A DNA stretch of 47,263 nucleotides from contig JBHGAV010000030.1 of NCBI GenBank assembly GCA_041946685.1, positions 1 through 47,263 of the forward strand, given 5' to 3'. The notes under the pieces are model-generated. The model did not search any database. It was not told where the DNA came from and saw only the letters and a program-made list of their open reading frames with translations. Positions 8,390 through 16,548 of the stretch are shown here, piece by piece; position 1 is the stretch's first letter; every line of letters starts with the position of its first letter. The DNA is from JBHGAV01 sp041946685. GTDB taxonomy: Bacteria > Acidobacteriota > Terriglobia > Bryobacterales > Bryobacteraceae. Position numbers and translations under genes: made by a program.

Positions 8390-9487
8390 ATGAACCACTG
8401 GGGCTGGACGACGATCGCGCTGCTGGTGACGGGGTTCTGCCTGCCCGCCGCGGAAGCGCCAGCCGGGAAGCAGATCTTCGAGTCGGCCTGCGCCGCCTGC
8501 CATGGGGCGGACGGGAGAGGGGCGCCCCAGTCGTCCAGGGGCTTCAAGCCGCCGCCGACATTCCCCGATTTCACCGCATGCCGGGCGACGGCACGCGAGC
8601 CCGACGTGTTCTGGAGCGCGATCATCCACAACGGGGGGCCGGAGCGAGGATTCTCCGAAATCATGCCCTCCTTCCGGGAGGTACTGACGACAGATCAGGT
8701 CCGGAGCGTAATCCAGTACGTCCGCGGATTCTGTCGGGACAACGCCTGGCCGCGCGGCGATCTGAACCTGCCGCGCCCTCTGTTCACCGAGAAGGCCTTC
8801 CCGGAGGACGAGGCAGTGGTTACTTCCGCCATCGATGCGGAGGGTGCGGGCGCCGTTTCCAACAAGATCGTCTACGAGAAGCGCCTTGGGGCGAGGGGAC
8901 AGATGGAGGTTGTGGTCCCCTTCAGCTTCAAAGGCAGAACAAGCGCGGGTTGGGCGGGCGGCGTCGGTGACACGATTCTCGGCTACAAGCGCGTGCTAGC
9001 GCACAGCTTCCGCACGGGATCGATCTTCAGCCTCGCCGGCGAGACGATTCTTCCGACCGGTGACGCAGCCAGGGGGTTCGGTAAAGGGGTCACGGTCTTC
9101 GAGTCCTTCGCATCCTACGGGCAGCTCCTGCCCAAGGAGAGCTTCCTGCAATTCCAGACCGGGATAGAGCTGCCGACACACGACGACGCCAACAAGGCGG
9201 TCTTCTGGCGCACGACAGTGGGCAAGCACCTGAGACAGGGACAGGGGCTCGGGCGGATGTGGGCGCCGATGGTCGAACTGCTGGCGGACCGGGAACTGGC
9301 AACCGGTGAAAGAATCAACTGGGACGTCGTGCCGCAGTTCCAGGTGACGCTGAGCAGGAGGCAACACATCCGTGCCAACTTCGGCGTGCGGGTACCGGTC
9401 AACGACTACGGCCCGCGATCCACACAGTTCGTGTTCTACCTGATGTGGGACTGGTTCGACGGGGGGCTGCGCGATGGCTGGAAGTAA
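8390..9487 (+). CDS. Monoheme cytochrome c fused to predicted outer-membrane beta-barrel
   Basis: Predicted 365-residue exported protein. After a signal peptide (MNHWGWTTIALLVTGFCLPAAEA) comes a class I cytochrome c domain (~24-115). It has the heme site CAACH at 34-38 and a likely distal Met in EIMPSF (Met92). Residues ~150-365 look like an outer-membrane beta-barrel of the phenol-degradation MetA/transporter type: alternating strands such as MEVVVPFSFKG, GDTILGYKRVL, GSIFSLAGETILPTGD and FLQFQTGIELP, ending FVFYLMWDWFDGG. The ATG at 8390 is preferred over an in-frame ATG at 8354 because it starts a clean signal peptide and lies just past the promoter. It overlaps the next cytochrome gene by 14 bases. 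Function inferred: electron passage at or across the outer membrane; no substrate is evident. Confidence 0.75.
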   Translation: MNHWGWTTIALLVTGFCLPAAEAPAGKQIFESACAACHGADGRGAPQSSRGFKPPPTFPDFTACRATAREPDVFWSAIIHNGGPERGFSEIMPSFREVLTTDQVRSVIQYVRGFCRDNAWPRGDLNLPRPLFTEKAFPEDEAVVTSAIDAEGAGAVSNKIVYEKRLGARGQMEVVVPFSFKGRTSAGWAGGVGDTILGYKRVLAHSFRTGSIFSLAGETILPTGDAARGFGKGVTVFESFASYGQLLPKESFLQFQTGIELPTHDDANKAVFWRTTVGKHLRQGQGLGRMWAPMVELLADRELATGERINWDVVPQFQVTLSRRQHIRANFGVRVPVNDYGPRSTQFVFYLMWDWFDGGLRDGWK

Positions 9488-11084
9488 GGTAGCCCTGGGC
9501 TGCGTACTTGCTGCGACGGCGCTGCTTGTGTGGGGCGCCGGACCGGCGCGTCCGCGCTTTCAGACTCACGACCGTTGCGTCGCCTGTCACAACGGCCTGA
9601 CGGCATCCTCGGGCGAGGACATCTCTATCGGTTTGGACTGGCGTCCCACCATGATGGCCAACGCGGCCCGGGACCCATACTGGCATGCGGGCGTGAGGCG
9701 CGAGACCATCGACCATCCGGAATCGCGTGCGGCAATCGAGCATGAATGCTCGATCTGCCACATGCCCATGGCGACGTGGGAGGCGAGACAGCAAGGTCAC
9801 GAAGGCGAAGTGTTCGCTCATCTGCGGTTCGACCCGGACGATCCCGGCGACCGGCTGGCGGCGGACGGTGTCTCCTGTTCACTCTGCCACCAGATCGGAA
9901 AGGGGAAGCTGGGGACGCGTGAAAGCTTCGTCGGAGGCTTCGTCATCGACCCGGCTAACGCCCGGGGGGAGCGGCTGGAGTACGGTCCGTACCCGGTGGA
10001 TTCCGGTCATGCGCGGATCATGCGGTCGAGTTCGGGCGGTTTCCAGCCTGTCGAATCGCTGCACATCCGCCAGTCCGAGATTTGTGCCACCTGTCACACG
10101 CTTTACACGAGCACCCTGGGGCCTGGAGGGAAGGTCATCGGCGAATTTCCCGAGCAGGTTCCTTACCAGGAGTGGCTGCAGAGCGAGTATCGCCAGAGCA
10201 GGAGCTGCCAGTCCTGCCACATGCCGGCCGTCAAGGGAGAGGCCCCGATCAGCAGCGTGCTTGGAGAGCCGCGAGCGGGCGTTGCCCGGCACAGCTTCAT
10301 CGGGGGCAACTTCTCCATGTTGGGGCTGCTCAACCGGTTTCGTAACGAACTGAACGTGGCTGCGTTGCCGCAGGAATTCTCGGCCGGGAGCGAGAGAACG
10401 ATCATCCACCTCCAGTCGGAGTCCTCGCGGATTGCAGTCGAGCAGGCCGAGGTGCGCGGCGGGAGGCTGGAAATCCGGATCTCGGTCGAGAACCTGGCAG
10501 GGCACAAGCTGCCCACCGCCTATCCATCGCGCCGCGCGTGGCTCCATGTGGTGGTGCGGGACCGGAACAGCAGGACGGTATTCGAGTCCGGCGCGCTGGA
10601 GGCCGACGGCTCGATTCGTGGCAACGACAACGACGCCGATCCCGCTCGCTATGAGCCGCACCACACCGAGATCCGCAGCGCGGACCAGGTACAGATCTAC
10701 GAGCCTATCCTCGCGGACCAAACAGGCGCGGTGACCACGGGCCTGCTAACCGCGATCCGCTACCTGAAAGATAACCGGCTGTTGCCGCGCGGATTCGACA
10801 AGCGGACGGCGAACAAGGATATCGCGGTCACGGGGGAAGCACGAGAGGACGACGATTTCCAGGCAGGCGGTGACCGGATCCGGTATTCGGTGGCGCTTGG
10901 GGATGCGCCCGGCCCGTACCGAGTACAGGCGGAACTCCTCTTCCAGACGATCTCCTACCGCTGGGCGTCGAATCTCCGCAAGTACGACGCCGAGGAGCCG
11001 CGGCGATTCGTCAAGTACTATGACTCGATGTCCTCGGCGACGGCAGCGACTCTTTCGCGCGCAGTCGCTTCCAGTGGACAATGA
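9474..11084 (+). CDS. Pentaheme cytochrome c, periplasmic or surface-exposed
   Basis: A 536-residue exported protein with a signal sequence (MAGSKVALGCVLAATALLVW) and five CXXCH heme-attachment motifs at residues 35-39 (CVACH), 92-96 (CSICH), 135-139 (CSLCH), 204-208 (CATCH) and 245-249 (CQSCH). The heme half resembles multiheme cytochromes of the c554 group. Residues ~300-536 have no heme motif and look like beta-sandwich structure (LEIRISVENLAGHKLPTAYPSR, YRVQAELLFQTISYRW). The gene overlaps the upstream cytochrome/barrel fusion by 14 bases, and a PhzF-like gene follows three bases after its stop. The three form one operon. The natural electron donor or acceptor is not visible from sequence. 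Confidence 0.85.
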   Translation: MAGSKVALGCVLAATALLVWGAGPARPRFQTHDRCVACHNGLTASSGEDISIGLDWRPTMMANAARDPYWHAGVRRETIDHPESRAAIEHECSICHMPMATWEARQQGHEGEVFAHLRFDPDDPGDRLAADGVSCSLCHQIGKGKLGTRESFVGGFVIDPANARGERLEYGPYPVDSGHARIMRSSSGGFQPVESLHIRQSEICATCHTLYTSTLGPGGKVIGEFPEQVPYQEWLQSEYRQSRSCQSCHMPAVKGEAPISSVLGEPRAGVARHSFIGGNFSMLGLLNRFRNELNVAALPQEFSAGSERTIIHLQSESSRIAVEQAEVRGGRLEIRISVENLAGHKLPTAYPSRRAWLHVVVRDRNSRTVFESGALEADGSIRGNDNDADPARYEPHHTEIRSADQVQIYEPILADQTGAVTTGLLTAIRYLKDNRLLPRGFDKRTANKDIAVTGEAREDDDFQAGGDRIRYSVALGDAPGPYRVQAELLFQTISYRWASNLRKYDAEEPRRFVKYYDSMSSATAATLSRAVASSGQ

Positions 11085-11087
11085 GTC

Positions 11088-11867
11088 ATGCGCATCCCTC
11101 TCTACCAGATTGATGCCTTCACCAGCCGGCTGTTCGCCGGAAATCCGGCGGCGGTCTGCCCGCTGGAGGAGTGGCTCGAGGACGGCGTGCTGCAAGCGAT
11201 CGCGGCCGAGAATAATCTGTCGGAAACCGCCTTTTTCGTGAAGCGCCAGAATCGTTACCATCTGCGCTGGTTCACGCCCACGGTTGAGGTGGACCTTTGC
11301 GGCCATGCAACCCTGGCGTCGGCTTTCGTCATCCTCAACTACCTGGACAGGGCGAGCGAGCAGGTGGCATTCGACACCAGGAGCGGGGAGCTCATCGTAA
11401 GCCGGGACGGCGACTTGCTGTCCATGGATTTTCCCTCCCGGCCGCCGGCGGAATGCCCATTGCCCGCGAGGCTGGAGGAGGCGTTGGGGCGGCGTCCGCT
11501 GGCGACGCTGATGAGCCGGGATTTGATGGCGGTCTTTGAGCACGAGGAGCAAGTGCGCGCCCTGAGGCCCGACATGGACCTGCTCACCAGGGTCGAGGCT
11601 TTCGCCGTGATTGTGACGGCGCCCGGGAATGATTCGGACTTCGTTTCCCGGTTCTTCGCACCGCGCGGCGGCATCGCGGAGGACCCGGTTACCGGCTCGG
11701 CGCACTGCACTCTGGTCCCTTACTGGTCCCAGCGCCTGGGAAAGACCAGCCTTCACGCCCGCCAGGCTTCCGCGCGCGGCGGGGAGCTGTGGTGCGAGGA
11801 TCGGGGCGCCAGAGTGGTCATCCGGGGCCGGGCGGTCCGCTTCCTCGAGGGCCAGATCGTCCTATAA
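11088..11867 (+). CDS. PhzF-family isomerase/epimerase-like protein
   Basis: A 259-residue member of the PhzF/diaminopimelate-epimerase-fold family. Recognisable motifs are YQIDAFTSRLFAGNPAAVCPL at the N-terminus, the general-acid/base region ENNLSETAFFV (Glu about 46, matching PhzF Glu45), WFTPTVEVDLCGHATLASAFV and GGIAEDPVTGSAHCTLVPYW. The substrate of most such homologues is unknown, and no phenazine genes are nearby. It begins three bases after the pentaheme cytochrome stop and is probably cotranscribed with it, though a functional link is not obvious. Its TAA overlaps a TATAAT (11863-11868) that may serve as -10 for the next gene. Confidence 0.85.
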   Translation: MRIPLYQIDAFTSRLFAGNPAAVCPLEEWLEDGVLQAIAAENNLSETAFFVKRQNRYHLRWFTPTVEVDLCGHATLASAFVILNYLDRASEQVAFDTRSGELIVSRDGDLLSMDFPSRPPAECPLPARLEEALGRRPLATLMSRDLMAVFEHEEQVRALRPDMDLLTRVEAFAVIVTAPGNDSDFVSRFFAPRGGIAEDPVTGSAHCTLVPYWSQRLGKTSLHARQASARGGELWCEDRGARVVIRGRAVRFLEGQIVL

Positions 11868-11868
11868 T
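11863..11868 (+). promoter_or_regulatory. Possible -10 element for the phosphorylase gene
   Basis: A perfect TATAAT spans the phzF-like stop codon, 83 bases before the GTG of the downstream glucan phosphorylase gene. No strong -35 is seen at the right distance, so this is a weak call. Confidence 0.3.
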
Positions 11869-11951
11869 CCGCAGGTATGGGTCCGATGGGCCCGCAAGTC
11901 AACGGCATCTTCGGCCGATAGCTTCTGAAGAGCCGAGTAGGAGGGTGACTC

Positions 11952-14555
11952 GTGCTTGACGCAGACTTCGCCATGAGACCAATACACACGTTCGCGGTTG
12001 TTCCCTCGTTGCCCCCGGTTCTGGAGCCCTTGCGGCGCATCGCCTACAACCTGCGGTGGGCGTGGGACCACGACTCGATTGAGCTGTTCCGGCGGCTGGA
12101 CAGCAGTCTATGGGAGTCAACCGGGCACAATCCGATCCGCATGTTGGGTTCGGTGGAACAGAAGCGCCTGGAGGCCGCGGCGTCCAACGACTCGTTTGTG
12201 GCCCACATGGAGCGGGTGGCGAGGGACTTGGGGGCCTATCTTTCGAACGAGGCTTGCTGGTGCCAGCGGACCTACGGGCAGGACCACACCTGCCAGGTCG
12301 CCTATTTCTCGGCCGAATTCGGCTTGACCGAATGCCTGTCGATCTTCGCCGGGGGTCTGGGAATCCTGGCCGGCGACCATCTGAAATCGGCCAGCGACCT
12401 TGGGGTCCCGATCGTCGGCGTGGGACTTCTCTATCAGCAGGGTTACTTCCACCAGTACCTCAACGACGCGGGCTGGCAACAGGAATCCTACCAGGACAAC
12501 GACTTCCACAACCTGCCCCTTACGCTGGTCCGCAAGCCGGACGGCAGCATCTTGAGCGTGTCGGTGGACTTCCCGGGCCGCAAAGTCCACGCCCAGGTGT
12601 GGCGGGTGGACGTAGGCAGAGTGCCGCTGTATCTCCTCGATACGAACATACAGGAGAACCTGCGGAGCGAGGATCGAGATATCACCGACCAACTCTACGG
12701 CGGCGATCTGGAAATGCGCCTGAAGCAGGAGATCCTACTCGGCATCGGCGGTTTCCGGGCGCTGGAGGCCCTGGACATCCAACCCGGCGTGTACCACATG
12801 AACGAGGGGCACTCCGCGTTTCTAGCCCTGGAGTGCATACGGAAGCTGATGCAGTCCAAGGGATTGACCTTTGCCGAAGCGCGCGAGCTTGCCTCTTCCG
12901 AGCTCATCTTTACGACGCACACGCCGGTGGTAGCGGGGCACGACTACTTCCCGCCCAACCTGATAGAGAAGTATTTCAACGAATACTTCGGAGCGCTGGG
13001 TCTTGGCCGCAGCGATTTTCTCAGCCTCGGCAGGAAGAACCCCGGCGACGAGCACGAGGAGTTCTGCATGACCGTGCTGGCGCTCAAGACCTCGGCCTTC
13101 CACAACGGTGTGAGCAAGCTGCATGGCCGCGTCAGCCGCGAGATGTGGCAGGGGCTTTGGCCCGGTGTGCCATCGGACGAGACGCCGATCGGGCACGTCA
13201 CAAACGGCGTGCATTTCCGGAGCTGGATCTCGCATGACATGAACCAGCTCTACGACCGTTACCTGGGTCCGGACTGGCGGGAGGAGCCGGGGGACGAAGA
13301 ACTGTGGAGAAGAGCCGAGACGATCCCGGCCGAGGAACTGTGGCGCAGCCACGAGCGGCGGCGCGAGCGGCTGGTCGCCTTTGCCCGCCAACGGCTGCGC
13401 GGGCAACTTGAGCGGCGCGGCGCATCGCAGTTGGAGCTTCAGGCCGCCAATGAGGTGCTGGATCCGGATGCGCTGACCATCGGCTTCGCGCGCAGGTTTG
13501 CCACCTACAAGCGGGCCACCCTGCTGCTGCGCGATCCGGAGCGGCTGGCACGGATCTTGAACGACCCGGAGCGGCCCGTGCAGGTGATCTATGCGGGCAA
13601 GGCCCACCCCCGCGACAACGCCGGCAAGGAATTTATCCAGCGAATCGTGTCACTGGCGCGGCGTCCGGAATTTCGAAGGCGGCTGGTCTTTCTGGAAGAG
13701 TACGACCTGACGGTCTCCCGGTATCTGGTGCAGGGAGTGGACGTCTGGCTTAACACCCCGCTGCGGCCGATGGAGGCCAGCGGCACCAGCGGAATGAAGG
13801 CCGCCGCAAACGGCACCATCAACTTGAGCACGCTGGACGGCTGGTGGGACGAAGCGTGGCGCGAGGCCGGGACCCAGCTCATCGGTTGGGCCATCGGCCG
13901 TGGCGAGACCTACCCCAACCCGGAGACGCAGGACCAGGTGGAGGCCGATGCCCTCTACGAGTTGCTGGAGCGGGAGGTAGTCCCAACCTTCTATCAACGC
14001 GGCGCGGACCGGCTGCCGCGGCTCTGGACCGACCGCATGAAGGCCTCCCTCAGCCGCTTGTGCCACCAGTTCAACACGCATCGCATGGTGCAACAGTACA
14101 CGGAGAGCTTCTACCTCCCGGCGCATAGGAAGTTTGCCGATATGGCGGCAGACGGCGCGCGGCGAACGAAGGAACTGGTTGCGTGGGAAGAACGCGTGCG
14201 AGCCGCCTGGCCCGAGGTGCGGGTGGAATCGGTAGAGAACGGCTCGCCGGCAACGCTGCCGGTCGGGCAACCGATTCAGGCCCGCGTGCGCGTCCACCTG
14301 GGGCGGCTGACACCCGACGACGTTACCGTGGAACTATATCACGGGCGGGTGAATGCCGACGGGCGGATCGTAAACGCGCTGGCCACCCCCATGTCAGCCG
14401 CCGGCCCAGGCCAGGAGGGCAGCTACAACTTCGAGGCCAGCCCGGTATCTTGTTCCGACAGCGGACTGCACGGGTACACGGTGCGGGTCCTGCCCTACCA
14501 TCCGGATCTGCCGACAGCATTCCTGCCGGGCTTGATCTCGTGGGCGCACCTATAA
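11952..14555 (+). CDS. glgP: Alpha-glucan (glycogen/maltodextrin) phosphorylase
   Basis: Phosphorolyses alpha-1,4-glucans to glucose-1-phosphate, a cytoplasmic PLP enzyme of family GT35. The 867-residue product has the N-terminal DUF3417-type domain of this bacterial subgroup (LPPVLEPLRRIAYNLRWAWDHDSIELFRRLD). The phosphorylase core follows (CQVAYFSAEFGLTECLSIFAGGLGILAGDHLKSASDLG; FTTHTPVVAGHDYF; TNGVHFRSWI) and then the PLP-lysine site EASGTSGMKAAANGT (Lys about 616). A ~100-residue C-terminal beta domain ends in PGLISWAHL. The GTG at 11952 is chosen because GGAGGGTG lies six bases upstream; an internal ATG at 11973 lacks a ribosome site. The product glucose-1-phosphate is also the GalU substrate. 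Confidence 0.93.
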   Translation: MLDADFAMRPIHTFAVVPSLPPVLEPLRRIAYNLRWAWDHDSIELFRRLDSSLWESTGHNPIRMLGSVEQKRLEAAASNDSFVAHMERVARDLGAYLSNEACWCQRTYGQDHTCQVAYFSAEFGLTECLSIFAGGLGILAGDHLKSASDLGVPIVGVGLLYQQGYFHQYLNDAGWQQESYQDNDFHNLPLTLVRKPDGSILSVSVDFPGRKVHAQVWRVDVGRVPLYLLDTNIQENLRSEDRDITDQLYGGDLEMRLKQEILLGIGGFRALEALDIQPGVYHMNEGHSAFLALECIRKLMQSKGLTFAEARELASSELIFTTHTPVVAGHDYFPPNLIEKYFNEYFGALGLGRSDFLSLGRKNPGDEHEEFCMTVLALKTSAFHNGVSKLHGRVSREMWQGLWPGVPSDETPIGHVTNGVHFRSWISHDMNQLYDRYLGPDWREEPGDEELWRRAETIPAEELWRSHERRRERLVAFARQRLRGQLERRGASQLELQAANEVLDPDALTIGFARRFATYKRATLLLRDPERLARILNDPERPVQVIYAGKAHPRDNAGKEFIQRIVSLARRPEFRRRLVFLEEYDLTVSRYLVQGVDVWLNTPLRPMEASGTSGMKAAANGTINLSTLDGWWDEAWREAGTQLIGWAIGRGETYPNPETQDQVEADALYELLEREVVPTFYQRGADRLPRLWTDRMKASLSRLCHQFNTHRMVQQYTESFYLPAHRKFADMAADGARRTKELVAWEERVRAAWPEVRVESVENGSPATLPVGQPIQARVRVHLGRLTPDDVTVELYHGRVNADGRIVNALATPMSAAGPGQEGSYNFEASPVSCSDSGLHGYTVRVLPYHPDLPTAFLPGLISWAHL

Positions 14556-14559
14556 GGCC

Positions 14560-14569
14560 GGGCATGCCC
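14560..14569. repeat. Short palindrome between convergent genes
   Basis: GGGCATGCCC is a perfect ten-base palindrome in the 19-base gap between the convergent phosphorylase and acetyl-CoA synthetase stops. It lacks a T-tract, so I do not call it a terminator. Confidence 0.3.
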
Positions 14570-14574
14570 AGCCC

Positions 14575-16506
14575 CTAGGTTTCTTCGTCGTGCTGGGCGG
14601 CGAGGCGGTTGACGACGGCCATGTCCTCCAGCGTCGTCACGTCGCCGGCGACGGCATGTGTGGTCACGATCTCGCGCAGCAACCGCCGCATGATCTTCCC
14701 GCTGCGGGTCTTGGGCAGCGCATCGGTGAGGCGGATCTCGGCGGGACGCGCGAAAGCCCCGATCTCGCGGGCGACCCACTGGCGAAGCTCGCCGGCCACG
14801 TCCCGGTGGTCTGTTTCAACCCTCTTGAGAGTGACGAAGGCGCAGACCGCCTGGCCGGTCACCTCGTCCGGCTTGCCCACAACCGCCGCTTCGGCCACCA
14901 ACGGATGCCGCACCAGAGCCGACTCCACCTCCATGGTGCTGAGGCGGTGTCCGCTCACGTTGATCACGTCGTCCACCCGACCCAGAATCCAGTAGTAGCC
15001 GTCCTCATCCCGGCGCGCGGCGTCTCCGGTGAAGTACCTGCCGGGCACGCGGCTCCAGTACTGCTCTTCGTAACGCCGCGGATCGTTCAAGATCGTACGG
15101 ATCATGCCCGGCCAAGGACGCTGAATCACCAGGAAGCCCTTCTCCCCCGGCGGCACGGGCTTGCCGTCGAAATCGACTACCTGCGGAAGAATCCCCGGCA
15201 ACGGCAGCGTGGCCGAGCCGGGCTTGGCGGGAACCGCGCCCGGCATGGGGGAGATTAGAATCGCCCCCGTTTCCGTCTGCCACCAGGTGTCCACGATGGG
15301 GCAGCGGCCCTTGCCGATGACGCGGTGATACCACTCCCAGGCGGCGGGGTTGATCGGCTCGCCCACCGAGCCGAGCAGACGCAGGCTGGAGAGGTCGTGG
15401 CCCTCGGGCCACTGGTCGCCCTGGCGCAACAGGGCGCGTATGGCCGTCGGGGAAGTGTAGAAGATGTTGACGCGGTACTTCTCCACGATCCGCCACCAGC
15501 GGTCGAATTGCGGATGGTCGGGGGCGCCTTCGTACATGAGGGTCGTCGCACCGGCAGAGAGAGGTCCATAGACGACGTAGCTATGGCCGGTCACCCATCC
15601 GATGTCGGCCGTGCACCAGTAGGTGTCCTCCTCGCGCAGGTCGAAAACCCACTTCATGGTCATGGTGGTCTGGAGGGTATAGCCGCCCGTGGTGTGGAGG
15701 ATGCCCTTGGGCTTGCCCGTGGTTCCCGAGGTGTAGAGCACGAAGAGAGGGTGTTCGGCGTCGAGAGGCTCGGCGGGGCAGATTTCGCTCGCCGCCTCGT
15801 CCAGTTCGTGCCACCAGCGGTCGCGCCCGGGCTTCATGTTGACCGGCGCGCCGGTGCGCTTGAGGACGATCACCTCGCGAAGGTCGATTGTCTCCAGCGC
15901 CTCATCCACCGCGGCCTTCAAGGGAACCTGCTTGCCACGCCGCCAGCCGCCGTCGGCGGTGATGACCGCCTTGGCGCCGAGGTCTTCGATCCTGGCCTTC
16001 AGGGCCTCGGCGGAGAAACCGCCGAACACCACGCTGTGGGTGATGCCCAGGCGGGCGCAGGCCAGCATCGCCACCGCCAACTCCGGCACCATGGGCATGT
16101 AGAGGACGACGCGGTCCCCGGCGGCAAAGCCGCGCGACTTCAGCACGCTCGCGAAGCGCGAGACCAGGCGGTGCAGTTCCTGGTAGGTGAGAATCCGCTG
16201 ATCGCCCGGCTCCCCTTCCCAGATGATGGCGGCCTTGTTCTTGCGCGGCGTCGACAAGTGCCGGTCGAGGCAATTGTAAGAGATGTTGGTCTGGCCACCG
16301 GTGAACCACTTGACGAAGGGCGGGTTCCACTCCAGGACGTTGTCCCACTTGCGGAACCAGAACATCTCGGACTCCGCCAGCCGGCTCCAGAACTCCTCGG
16401 GATGCTCCTCGGCCTGCCGGCAGAGATCCCCGCGGTCCTCCATGCTTTGCACCACGGCACGACGGCGAAATTCGACACTTGGCTCGTAGACGTCTTGCGA
16501 TGCCAC
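14575..16506 (-). CDS. acsA: Acetyl-CoA synthetase (AMP-forming)
   Basis: Activates acetate to acetyl-CoA through acetyl-AMP in the cytoplasm. The 643-residue protein (E. coli Acs is 652) has the N-terminal Acs cap (FWSRLAESEMFWFRKWDNVLEWNPPFVKWFTGG), the AMP-binding loop YTSGTTGKPKGILHTTGGY, WWQTETGAILISP, and the C-terminal lysine motif LPKTRSGKIMRRLLRE (Lys about 604), the site of regulatory acetylation in this family. The ATG at 16506 begins MASQDVYEPS. It lies 42 bases downstream of the enolase-superfamily gene on the same strand and converges on the phosphorylase gene. Confidence 0.96.
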   Translation of the reverse strand: MASQDVYEPSVEFRRRAVVQSMEDRGDLCRQAEEHPEEFWSRLAESEMFWFRKWDNVLEWNPPFVKWFTGGQTNISYNCLDRHLSTPRKNKAAIIWEGEPGDQRILTYQELHRLVSRFASVLKSRGFAAGDRVVLYMPMVPELAVAMLACARLGITHSVVFGGFSAEALKARIEDLGAKAVITADGGWRRGKQVPLKAAVDEALETIDLREVIVLKRTGAPVNMKPGRDRWWHELDEAASEICPAEPLDAEHPLFVLYTSGTTGKPKGILHTTGGYTLQTTMTMKWVFDLREEDTYWCTADIGWVTGHSYVVYGPLSAGATTLMYEGAPDHPQFDRWWRIVEKYRVNIFYTSPTAIRALLRQGDQWPEGHDLSSLRLLGSVGEPINPAAWEWYHRVIGKGRCPIVDTWWQTETGAILISPMPGAVPAKPGSATLPLPGILPQVVDFDGKPVPPGEKGFLVIQRPWPGMIRTILNDPRRYEEQYWSRVPGRYFTGDAARRDEDGYYWILGRVDDVINVSGHRLSTMEVESALVRHPLVAEAAVVGKPDEVTGQAVCAFVTLKRVETDHRDVAGELRQWVAREIGAFARPAEIRLTDALPKTRSGKIMRRLLREIVTTHAVAGDVTTLEDMAVVNRLAAQHDEET

Positions 16507-16548
16507 TTCCCAGTTCCCCTCTGTTAACGATGTAGGGCGGCAATCCGC

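Noticed and set aside
14560..14569. GGGCATGCCC as a terminator
   Set aside because: Too short and with no T-tract; reported only as a palindrome.
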